From Mesotoga sp. BH458_6_3_2_1 (GTDB lineage Bacteria > Thermotogota > Thermotogae > Petrotogales > Kosmotogaceae): DNA of 64,000 bases. Within the stretch, counting starts at the first letter, position 1; each line of letters begins with the position of its first letter. The position numbers and the translations under genes are program-made. Of this stretch, positions 16,522 through 23,449 are shown piece after piece. The stretch is taken from NCBI RefSeq assembly GCF_003664995.1, contig NZ_JFHL01000029.1:124001-188000 (forward strand), read 5' to 3'. The notes under the pieces were generated by a model, which worked only from the letters and a program-made list of their open reading frames with translations, was not told the origin of the DNA and made no database searches.

Positions 16522-17760
16522 TCACGACCTCTCCCAGCACTTCTCCGGGGTTCTCCCGCAAAGTGCATTCTCAAGGTCAGGAAGGATCTCTATCAGAGCA
16601 GATACTATGCCCTGGTCAAGTGGCATTTCAGTCATCATGACGACAGCTTGCGCAAAGGAGTAAGCTTCTCGGTAAGGTCTGTCAGCCGTGAGGGCTTCGA
16701 AGACATCGGCCACGGCAATGATCTTAGCCTCAAGCGGTATCTTGTCCGTCTTCAGTCCGTTTGGATAACCAGAACCGTCTTCTCTTTCGTGGTGCATATA
16801 AGCGTAAGGAATGAACTTCTTCAGATATTTGAAGTGTTCGAGGATGTCTTTTCCATGCGTAGGATGATTGCGAATAACCTCCATTTCAATCTCATCTAGA
16901 GGACCGTGCTTCCTCAGTATCCTAGATGAAATACCGACTTTGCCAATGTCATGCAGCGTTGCTCCGTTAACGAGCTCCCTAACCTTCTTTCTGCTCAAGC
17001 CAAGTCTCTTCCCCACCAGTCCGGCGATTATTGCCACATTCTTCGAGTGAAATCCGGTATATGGATCACCTGTTTCCCATAAATACATAATCTCTTGAAG
17101 ACCGTGCATTTCATAGTATCCGGAAAGTCCAAGAGTGAGCACTTCCATCATGAGCAATACGCCGATTATTCCAGCAATCAGAGAGTGGACTACCATCCAC
17201 TTCATTAGATCATATCCTCTTATTTCAGTCCTTAGGCCATATGCGAAGCCCTTTGATCCGTCCGGTGAAAAGGTGATTCTCTCTGCCAGATGCATCTCTG
17301 AAAGGAGGGCATCCTTATCAATGCTCACTAGAGCGACCTTACCGGGGATTTCTTTCTCCATGTTGTTATCAAATATGTTGAAGTAGAGATAGAGCTCCTG
17401 ATTCACAGTCGACAGTTTGTGAGTATTCATAACGGGTATTTCTGGGGGCCTGTCTATGAGCCTGGCGGATTTTACCGCTGGAAACTCTTGCCGCACTTCC
17501 TGAAGCATTTCTTCAATGAACGCATCGTCACCAGATACCACAGCATAGTACATCCCATGCCATTGGAAATACCCCTTGGAAAGTGTGGTTGCAAGATTCT
17601 CGACAGATGTCTCGAAGATTCCCGAGTAAATCTCCTGAGTGTAGCTTATCGCTTCGTTCTGAAAGACGTGATACGGCAACATCATTAGAAGAATCGTAAC
17701 TAACAAAATGAATATAACCAGAGTAGGCCGGATGTATCTAAGCTCATCAAATCCTCTCAT
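16522..17760 (-). CDS. Membrane HD-GYP domain protein, probable c-di-GMP phosphodiesterase
   Basis: 412 residues. Two hydrophobic helices (~12-32 and ~185-215) enclose an extracytoplasmic sensor-like region of ~150 residues. The cytosolic part is an HD-GYP domain: first His in FHSKNVA, HDIGKVG, then HHEREDGSGYPNGL (the GYP signature), and ADVFEALTADRPYREA. The metal-binding His/Asp set looks complete, so hydrolysis of cyclic di-GMP at the membrane in response to an outside signal is likely. Ribosome site AAGGGGAT precedes ATG 17760 and a promoter candidate lies at 17810-17837. It is a single gene; no diguanylate cyclase is nearby. Confidence 0.88.
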   Translation of the reverse strand: MRGFDELRYIRPTLVIFILLVTILLMMLPYHVFQNEAISYTQEIYSGIFETSVENLATTLSKGYFQWHGMYYAVVSGDDAFIEEMLQEVRQEFPAVKSARLIDRPPEIPVMNTHKLSTVNQELYLYFNIFDNNMEKEIPGKVALVSIDKDALLSEMHLAERITFSPDGSKGFAYGLRTEIRGYDLMKWMVVHSLIAGIIGVLLMMEVLTLGLSGYYEMHGLQEIMYLWETGDPYTGFHSKNVAIIAGLVGKRLGLSRKKVRELVNGATLHDIGKVGISSRILRKHGPLDEIEMEVIRNHPTHGKDILEHFKYLKKFIPYAYMHHEREDGSGYPNGLKTDKIPLEAKIIAVADVFEALTADRPYREAYSFAQAVVMMTEMPLDQGIVSALIEILPDLENALCGRTPEKCWERS

Positions 17761-17809
17761 TCAGAATCCCCTTATGTTCAGTTTGGCTTCATCTATCTAT
17801 TGCTAAGTA

Positions 17810-17837
17810 ATCATATCACCTAATCTTTCGATGTAAA
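17810..17837 (-). promoter_or_regulatory. Promoter candidate for the HD-GYP gene
   Basis: On the minus strand TTTACA (17837-17832), 16 bases, then TATGAT (17815-17810). It lies about 50 bases upstream of the start codon. Confidence 0.5.
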
Positions 17838-17994
17838 CAAAAGCTTTATCTCCTGCTTATGTTGAAGACTTGACAAGACAATAGAGACAATTATCCGATC
17901 ATATTTGTGCGTTTTGTCATTGATGTTTGCTGGTGTAATATGTCAACGTCGTGTGCCCCGCGTGGTAGCGGATGGCAGGTAGCAGGTTGGTAAG

Positions 17995-18026
17995 AACAGG
18001 ATCGGGGAGAAATCCCCGTCCTGTTT
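17995..18026 (-). terminator. Long stem-loop terminator of the S23-like gene
   Basis: AACAGGA-T-CGGGGA, loop GAAA, TCCCCG-TCCTGTT: a 13-pair stem with one bulged base, touching the stop codon of the minus-strand gene at 18025. There is no long T-run on the minus side, but the strength and position suggest transcription termination or mRNA end protection. Confidence 0.65.
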
Positions 18027-18390
18027 ACTTAACGGTCTTCTTCAAAGAGAAGATAAGTCCATTCAAGAGCTTGTGGACTCTGTTCGACAGGGATTCGAAC
18101 TGTTTGAGATCACCTTCAGACAGGTAACCAAGTTTCACACTTATCTCCATCTGAGTGGAAAGTTCCATGAGGGAACCGCGGGAAACGTAAAGAAACTTGA
18201 TCAACTCTTTAGTGTGTTCTCTGCCATATCCCTCTGCAATGTTTGATGGTACTGAAACAGCAGCCCTCTGCATCTGTGAAACAAGACCGAATCTCTCGTG
18301 CTCTGGGAGCTTTCTAGTCAAAGTATAGACTTCAACCACAAGTTCCATAGAACACTTCCACAAATCGAGTTCTCTGAATCTGCCGAACAA
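18025..18390 (-). CDS. Four-helix-bundle protein (S23 / 23S rRNA-intervening-sequence family)
   Basis: About 121 residues: LFGRFRELDLWKCSMELVVEVYTLTRKLP, then FGLVSQMQRAAVSVPSNIAEGYGRE, the hallmark of the S23-like four-helix-bundle family, and a closing helix pair. Members occur inside 23S rRNA intervening sequences or as free genes; their molecular role is not settled. The frame opens at ATG 18414, but the ribosome site AAGGAGGT lies inside it and one base from ATG 18396. TTG 18390, six bases after the site, is the likelier start. Stop at the foot of a strong hairpin. It is divergent from the small gene at 18427. Confidence 0.8.
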   Translation of the reverse strand: MFGRFRELDLWKCSMELVVEVYTLTRKLPEHERFGLVSQMQRAAVSVPSNIAEGYGREHTKELIKFLYVSRGSLMELSTQMEISVKLGYLSEGDLKQFESLSNRVHKLLNGLIFSLKKTVK

Positions 18391-18426
18391 GTTCATACCT
18401 CCTTGATCGTACAAAGGAGTGATAAT

Positions 18427-18669
18427 ATGTCGTGGATAAAAGAGTTACTATCCCTAATCACAGTCTTCGCAAGCTACGTCGAATCCCCCGGCAACGGACC
18501 GGAGAAGAAAGAGAAAGTAAAACAGATGATAAAGGATGCGCTTCCCGATGAACAATGGAAGATCGATCCCGAGTTCTTCGACTTCATCCTGGATGTCCTG
18601 ATAGACCTTGTCGTCATGTTCCTGAACAGAGGGCTTTGGAAGACAGCGATGAAGGTGCTGGTGAAATGA
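18427..18669 (+). CDS. Small protein of unknown function
   Basis: 80 residues from ATG 18427, with ribosome site AAAGGAG at spacing ~8. The N-terminal SWIKELLSLITVFASYVES is amphipathic, the middle is charged (GPEKKEKVKQMIKDALPDEQ), and the C-terminal FFDFILDVLIDLVVMFLNRGLWKTAM is strongly hydrophobic and could lie in or on the membrane. A clean terminator follows. I do not recognise a family; a holin-like or small membrane-active peptide is possible, but nothing proves it. It is divergently arranged with the S23-like gene, sharing a ~36-base intergenic region. Confidence 0.6.
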   Translation: MSWIKELLSLITVFASYVESPGNGPEKKEKVKQMIKDALPDEQWKIDPEFFDFILDVLIDLVVMFLNRGLWKTAMKVLVK

Positions 18670-18757
18670 TAGCTATTTGCAGATAGCGATTGAGAAACGT
18701 AATGTTTATGAGCGACTCCAAAACAAAAAAACGCACTGTATTTCACCTTCTTTTTTG

Positions 18758-18783
18758 CCCGGCCTTAATGCCGGGTTCTTTTA
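18758..18783 (+). terminator. Intrinsic terminator
   Basis: CCCGGC, loop CTTAAT, GCCGGG, then TTCTTTT. A classic hairpin with T-run about 90 bases after the small gene ending at 18669. Confidence 0.8.
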
Positions 18784-19350
18784 ATGTGAACTACCCTATA
18801 ATGATATTCGAGAACTAAGCAAACTAGAAGTTAGAAATTTAACAATCTGTCTCTCTCCTCTTGAACGGAAATCTGATCTACAATTGCTCAATTCCGAACT
18901 CGTATCACAAAAACTGTGTTTGTTACTAAGCAAGCAAGAGAGATCACAAACTAACTAATTCACGTGGACTAACCATAGAGAATTCGGTTAATGGCCTAGC
19001 TGGTTCTTTCATCAGTTAGGATAGACAGGCAGAGTATTTTCTCCGGATGGGTGCCGCATGAATCATGAACCCAATGTTTCCGTAAACTTTTCGCAATCTA
19101 TTGAACTGCATTTGGTTTTTTTAGAAATTATTACTATAATAATCGTGAAAAGTACTAGAAACGCAAGAAAAGATTGTTTGGGTAGTTGAGCCTACTGTCT
19201 CTGAAAGAAGACTCCAAATAAAGTTCTTCGATATACTTCAATCGCTCAACTAGGAAAGATCTACACTTCCAGATGGAACACTTCCCTACCCGAAACAGTT
19301 TGCTCGATAGACTCTTTTGGCCCTAAATCATGCCTATGGAGGTAGACTAT
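18784..19350. other. Gene-free stretch before the restriction-modification operon
   Basis: About 565 AT-rich bases, unlike the GC-richer operon that follows, so the left border of the imported DNA lies close to 19330. A possible hsdM promoter is TTGGTT (19112-19117), 17 bases, TATAAT (19135-19140). Nothing else recognised. Confidence 0.5.
19112..19140 (+). promoter_or_regulatory. Promoter candidate for the hsd operon
   Basis: Perfect -10 TATAAT (19135-19140) with a weak -35 TTGGTT at 17 bases. The leader to hsdM would be about 200 bases. Confidence 0.4.
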
Positions 19351-20898
19351 ATGGCAAAAGAAACCAACGGAGCGAATCTCGGCTTTGAGAACCAGATGTG
19401 GGCCGCTGCCGACAAGTTGAGGGGGCATATGGATGCCTCCGAGTACAAGCATGTGGTTCTTGGATTGATTTTTCTCAAATACATCTCGGACGCCTTCCAG
19501 GCCAAGTACAAGCAGCTGGAGGCTACCAAGGATACTGAATATTCAGATCCTGAAGATCGTGACGAATACGCGGCTGCCAACATTTTCTGGGTGCCGAAGG
19601 AGGCCCGCTGGTCCAAACTCCAATCCAGCGCCAAGCAACCGACCATCGGCAAAATCATTGATGACGCTATGGTGGCCATTGAGAAAGAGAATCCTACCCT
19701 CAAGGGTGTTCTGCCCAAAGACTATTCGCGTCCGACTCTGGACAAATACCTGTTGGGTGAGCTCATCGATATCGTCAGCAAGATCGGACTTGGAGACGAT
19801 GAATCCCGCTCAAAAGATATTCTCGGCCGGGTGTACGAGTATTTCCTCGGTCGTTTCGCCGCGGCGGAAGGCAAAGGCGGCGGTGAATTTTACACACCCC
19901 GGTGCGTGGTCAATCTGCTCGTCAGAATGATCGAGCCATATAAGGGTCGCGTGTTTGACCCGTGCTGCGGCTCGGGTGGCATGTTCGTTCAAAGCGAGGG
20001 CTTTGTTGAGGAGCGTGGCGGCCGCCTGGGTGATATCGCTATCTACGGTCAGGAGTCCAATCCTACAACCTGGCGGCTGGCGATGATGAACCTGGCCATC
20101 AGAGGACTGGACGCCAACCTTGGCGGTCAACATGCGGACAGCTTTCATAATGACCTGCACAAGGACCTGCGAGCTGATTTCATCCTCGCCAATCCGCCCT
20201 TCAACATGAGCGACTGGGGCGGCGAACGCCTACGGGAAGACGCCCGCTGGAAGTACGGCATTCCGCCGGTGAACAACGCCAACTACGCTTGGATTCAGCA
20301 CTTCATCCATCACCTCTCACCCACTGGTATTGCCGGTTTCGTTATGGCCAATGGCTCCATGTCCACCAGCACCACCAGTGAAGGGGAAATCCGCAAGAAT
20401 ATAATTGAGAAGGACCTGGTGGATTGCATGATCGCCCTGCCCGGGCAGCTTTTCTATACGACTCAGATTCCGGTGTGCCTCTGGTTTCTCGCTCGAAACA
20501 AGAAGAACGGCAAATTTCGAGACCGGCGCGGACAAACGCTCTTTATCGACGCCCGCAAATTGGGAAACCTTATCGATCGAACCCACAAAGATTTTTCCGA
20601 AGAAGAGATCGACAAGGTTGCCGGGACTTACCATGCCTGGCGTGGAGAAGAAGAGGTTGGCGAATACAAGGATGTGCCGGGTTTCTGCATGAGCGTTACC
20701 ACCGAAGAGATCAGAAACCACGGCTATATCCTGACCCCTGGCCGCTACGTAGGCATGGAAGAGATCGAAGGCGATGGCATTCCATTCGAAGAAAAAATGG
20801 CCGAACTGTCAGCAACGCTCTACGAGCAGTTCGCTGAGGCTCACCAGCTCGAAGCCGCTATCAAAAAGAACCTGGAGAGCTTGGGCTATGGCCAATAA
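19351..20898 (+). CDS. hsdM: Type I restriction-modification DNA methyltransferase subunit
   Basis: 515 residues from ATG 19351 (ribosome site GGAGGT; an upstream in-frame ATG at 19330 precedes that site and is unlikely). The N-terminal helical domain reads [19 protein letters not shown]...FLKYISDAF. The methylase core has [13 protein letters not shown]-type motif ([15 protein letters not shown]), SAM-binding [11 protein letters not shown] and the catalytic NPPF ([12 protein letters not shown]), so it is an N6-adenine methylase. It forms the M2S enzyme with HsdS and the restriction complex with HsdR. Base composition is visibly GC-richer than genes on either side of the island. The last 76 bases have a diverged second copy at 22015-22090 (see findings). 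Confidence 0.95.
   Translation: MAKETNGANLGFENQMWAAADKLRGHMDASEYKHVVLGLIFLKYISDAFQAKYKQLEATKDTEYSDPEDRDEYAAANIFWVPKEARWSKLQSSAKQPTIGKIIDDAMVAIEKENPTLKGVLPKDYSRPTLDKYLLGELIDIVSKIGLGDDESRSKDILGRVYEYFLGRFAAAEGKGGGEFYTPRCVVNLLVRMIEPYKGRVFDPCCGSGGMFVQSEGFVEERGGRLGDIAIYGQESNPTTWRLAMMNLAIRGLDANLGGQHADSFHNDLHKDLRADFILANPPFNMSDWGGERLREDARWKYGIPPVNNANYAWIQHFIHHLSPTGIAGFVMANGSMSTSTTSEGEIRKNIIEKDLVDCMIALPGQLFYTTQIPVCLWFLARNKKNGKFRDRRGQTLFIDARKLGNLIDRTHKDFSEEEIDKVAGTYHAWRGEEEVGEYKDVPGFCMSVTTEEIRNHGYILTPGRYVGMEEIEGDGIPFEEKMAELSATLYEQFAEAHQLEAAIKKNLESLGYGQ
20815..20890 (+). repeat. hsdM 3' end, first copy of a diverged direct repeat
   Basis: Runs from ACGCTCTACGAGCAG to TTGGGCTATG. It aligns without gaps to 22015-22090, about 60 of 76 bases identical by hand count; both encode TLYEQF.EA..LEA.IK.NLE.LGY. 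Confidence 0.85.
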
Positions 20899-22003
20899 CC
20901 AGGAAGGCTTCAACTTCAGCACCCTGGTCACTGCTATTCACCAGGTAGACGAAAACATGGCTGCGCAGGCCGGGCGGGCGGTCAATGTCAGCCTGACCCT
21001 TCGAAACTGGATGATCGGCGCCTATATTGTCAAATATGAACTGAACGGTTCGGACCGGGCGGATTACGGTGATAAGCTCCTTTCAGAACTGGCAAAGCGG
21101 CTGACAGGCATCAATGTGAGTAATTGCAATCGCCGCCAGCTCTATCGTTACCTACGTTTTTACCGGCTTTATCCTCAAATTGTGGGGACACTGTCCGCAC
21201 AATTGAAGACTATGCTGCCTGCGGATTTACATGGAATTGAAAAAGTGGGGACACCGTCCCCACAATTGAAAATCCCACCGGAAAAACTCGTATATCGGCT
21301 TTCATACAGCCATCTGGAATTGATCGTGGATCTTGACGATCCTCTCAAACGGACCTTTTACGAGATCGAGTGCATCCGGGGAAACTGGTCGGTGCGGGAG
21401 CTCAAACGGCAGATCGGCAGCCTCTACTATGAGCGTTCCGAGTTATCGGAAAACAAAGAAAAACTGGCAGAACTGGTCCAATCAGGGACGGAAAAGAGCG
21501 AACCGAAACTGGCTGTCCGCGATCCCTATGTTTTCGAGTTTCTCGGGATAAAGTCCTGTGAGGCCATGAGGGAGTCCGATCTGGAGGATCAGCTCCTGAA
21601 CGAACTACAGGATTTCCTTTTGGAGCTTGGCCACGGATTCTGCTTCGAAACCCGCCAGAAGCGGATCCTGATCGGTGATACACACGGTTTCGTTGACCTG
21701 GTTTTCTACCACCGCATCCTTAAATGCCATGTGCTGGTGGAGTTGAAGGTCGAGTCCATTAACCACGAAAACCTCGGACAGTTCAACACCTATGTGAGCT
21801 GGTACCGGAAAAACATGATGGCCGACGGAGACAAGCCGCCCGTGGGCATTCTGCTCTGCACGCAAAAAGACCATGCCCTGGTGGAATACGCCTTGGCAGG
21901 TATGGACAACCACCTGTTCGTCTCCAAGTACCAGCTCGAACTGCCCCGCAAGGAAGAAATACAGAAATTTCTGGAAGAGAAGATACGGGAGGTCGGGGAG
22001 TGA
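20888..22003 (+). CDS. DUF1016/YhcG-family PD-(D/E)XK nuclease
   Basis: 371 residues from ATG 20888, overlapping the hsdM stop by 11 bases. The N-terminal DUF1016_N domain reads [30 protein letters not shown]...LLSELAKRL, then [16 protein letters not shown]. The C-terminal YhcG nuclease part reads [12 protein letters not shown]...[25 protein letters not shown]...[22 protein letters not shown], with the D...ELK catalytic pattern. YhcG proteins often sit in or near type I restriction operons; their exact role is poorly known. The middle (~100-125) is a linker coded by two palindromic units. It is probably a later insertion between hsdM and hsdS, as shown by the duplicated hsdM end that follows it. 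Confidence 0.88.
   Translation: MANNQEGFNFSTLVTAIHQVDENMAAQAGRAVNVSLTLRNWMIGAYIVKYELNGSDRADYGDKLLSELAKRLTGINVSNCNRRQLYRYLRFYRLYPQIVGTLSAQLKTMLPADLHGIEKVGTPSPQLKIPPEKLVYRLSYSHLELIVDLDDPLKRTFYEIECIRGNWSVRELKRQIGSLYYERSELSENKEKLAELVQSGTEKSEPKLAVRDPYVFEFLGIKSCEAMRESDLEDQLLNELQDFLLELGHGFCFETRQKRILIGDTHGFVDLVFYHRILKCHVLVELKVESINHENLGQFNTYVSWYRKNMMADGDKPPVGILLCTQKDHALVEYALAGMDNHLFVSKYQLELPRKEEIQKFLEEKIREVGE
21182..21263 (+). repeat. Two REP-like palindromes inside the yhcG-type gene
   Basis: GTGGGGACACTGTCCGCAC at 21182-21200 and GTGGGGACACCGTCCCCAC at 21245-21263, each followed by AATTGAA, 63 bases (21 codons) apart and in the same frame. The second is a perfect 8-pair hairpin with an ACC loop. 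They encode VGTLSAQL and VGTPSPQL. Confidence 0.8.
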
Positions 22004-22098
22004 AAAGAGTAGACACGCTCTACGAGCAGTTTATTGAAGCGGATCGGCTAGAAGCCACCATCAAAAGTAACTTGGAGGTCTTGGGCTATGAGCGGTGA
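22000..22098 (+). pseudogene. Orphan hsdM C-terminal segment
   Basis: From GTG 22000 (overlapping the yhcG-type stop) a 32-codon frame reads [17 protein letters not shown]... to LGYER and stops at 22096-22098, overlapping hsdS by 11 bases. It matches the end of the intact HsdM but is diverged. This is the original hsdM-hsdS junction, left behind when the yhcG-type gene and a different hsdM 3' end came in. Confidence 0.7.
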
Positions 22099-23449
22099 TT
22101 GGGTAAATCACCGAGTTGATGATATTGCTAATGTAACAGACTACGTGGCAAATGGCAGTTTTGCCACTCTAAAAAAGAATGTTTCTTATTCATCTACCCC
22201 TGATTTTGCGATATTGGTCCGGCTTGTTGATTTCAATAACGGTTGGAATGGAAATTATGTATATCTCCCTGAGAATTCTTACCGCTTCTTGAAGAAGAGC
22301 TCTTTAGATGTTGGTGATGTTATCATTTCGAATGTTGGCGCGAATGCGGGTACAGTTTTCCGTGTACCCGACCTTGGAAAACCAGCAACCTTGGGCCCAA
22401 ATTCGATTGTCATTAAAACCGAAGGGAAGGAATCACTCCGCGACTTTCTATACTATTATTTCGCCGGTCCAATTGGCCAAAATCAAATTCAAAGTATAAT
22501 TACTGGAAGTGCTCAACCCAAGTTCAACAAAACTGATTTTAGAGCTATTACTATCAAAATACCTAGCAATGAGCATGAACAACGTGCCATAGTCCACATC
22601 CTCGGATCGCTGGATGACAAGATCGAATTGAATCGCCGGATGAACCAGACGCTGGAGGCCACTGCCCGGGCAGTCTTCAAGTCCTGGTTCGTGGATTTTG
22701 ACCCGGTGCGCGCCAAAGCCGAAGGCCGCCCGACAGGTCTGCCGGATGAAATTGCCGCGCTCTTTCCCGACAGTTTCGAAAACTCGGAGATTGGTGAGAT
22801 CCCAAAGGGGTGGGAGGTTAGTACCATAGGTGAAAATGCTGAAAAGTTGTCTAAAGGAACAACACCCCGCATGAATGACGTTCTTAATGCACAGGACACA
22901 CCATCTATTCCATTTCTAAAAGTAAGAAATATATCTGAAGAAGGGGAGATTGACTTATCAAACTTAGATAGAATCCCACGATCAATACACGAAGGTTTTT
23001 TGAAAAGATCGATATTGAAAACTAATGATGTTCTTTTTTCAATTGCTGGTACCATTGGAAGAGTATCCATATTGCCTGAGGAATTGAATGATTCAAACGT
23101 AAATCAAGCGATTGCTTTTGTTAGGCCAAAAAAGAATGAGCTACCATCGACCTTTCTCAGATTGATATTGATTTCAGATAGAATCCAAGATGAAGCCAGT
23201 TCGCGGGTTGTCCAGGGTGTCCAAGCTAATGTCAGTCTGACAGTGCTGTCCGATCTTAGATTTGCGAACCCTCCACAGTCAATTATTGATATTTGGCTAA
23301 GATATTTTGGCGATAGTTTCAGTCGTCAGGAATTGCTGTTAAGAGAATCACGTTCCCTTTCCTCTCTTCGCGACACCCTCCTTCCCAAACTCATTTCTGG
23401 TGAGTTGCGGGTCCCGAATGCCGAGGCAATAGCCGAAGGAGTGAACTAA
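22088..23449 (+). CDS. hsdS: Type I restriction-modification specificity subunit
   Basis: 453 residues with two target recognition domains. TRD1 is ~1-165; the central conserved helix is ~170-240 (HEQRAIVHILGSLDDKIELNRRMNQTLEATARAVFKSWF, then DFDPVRAKAEGRPTGLP). TRD2 is ~245-410 (GWEVSTIGENAEKLSKGTTPR...); the distal helix LLLRESRSLSSLRDTLLPKLISGEL follows. It determines the bipartite DNA target of the methylase and nuclease. Both TRDs are AT-rich while the conserved helices are GC-rich, which points to domain exchange. ATG 22088 overlaps the orphan hsdM end; the stop (TAA 23447-23449) overlaps the next ATG by one base. Confidence 0.93.
   Translation: MSGDWVNHRVDDIANVTDYVANGSFATLKKNVSYSSTPDFAILVRLVDFNNGWNGNYVYLPENSYRFLKKSSLDVGDVIISNVGANAGTVFRVPDLGKPATLGPNSIVIKTEGKESLRDFLYYYFAGPIGQNQIQSIITGSAQPKFNKTDFRAITIKIPSNEHEQRAIVHILGSLDDKIELNRRMNQTLEATARAVFKSWFVDFDPVRAKAEGRPTGLPDEIAALFPDSFENSEIGEIPKGWEVSTIGENAEKLSKGTTPRMNDVLNAQDTPSIPFLKVRNISEEGEIDLSNLDRIPRSIHEGFLKRSILKTNDVLFSIAGTIGRVSILPEELNDSNVNQAIAFVRPKKNELPSTFLRLILISDRIQDEASSRVVQGVQANVSLTVLSDLRFANPPQSIIDIWLRYFGDSFSRQELLLRESRSLSSLRDTLLPKLISGELRVPNAEAIAEGVN

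Noticed and set aside
19187-19194. GTTGAGC, an attI/attC core-like heptamer (GTTRRRY) before hsdM
   Set aside because: Such a heptamer is expected by chance about once per kilobase and no second core or arm is nearby, so it does not support an integron origin on the left side.
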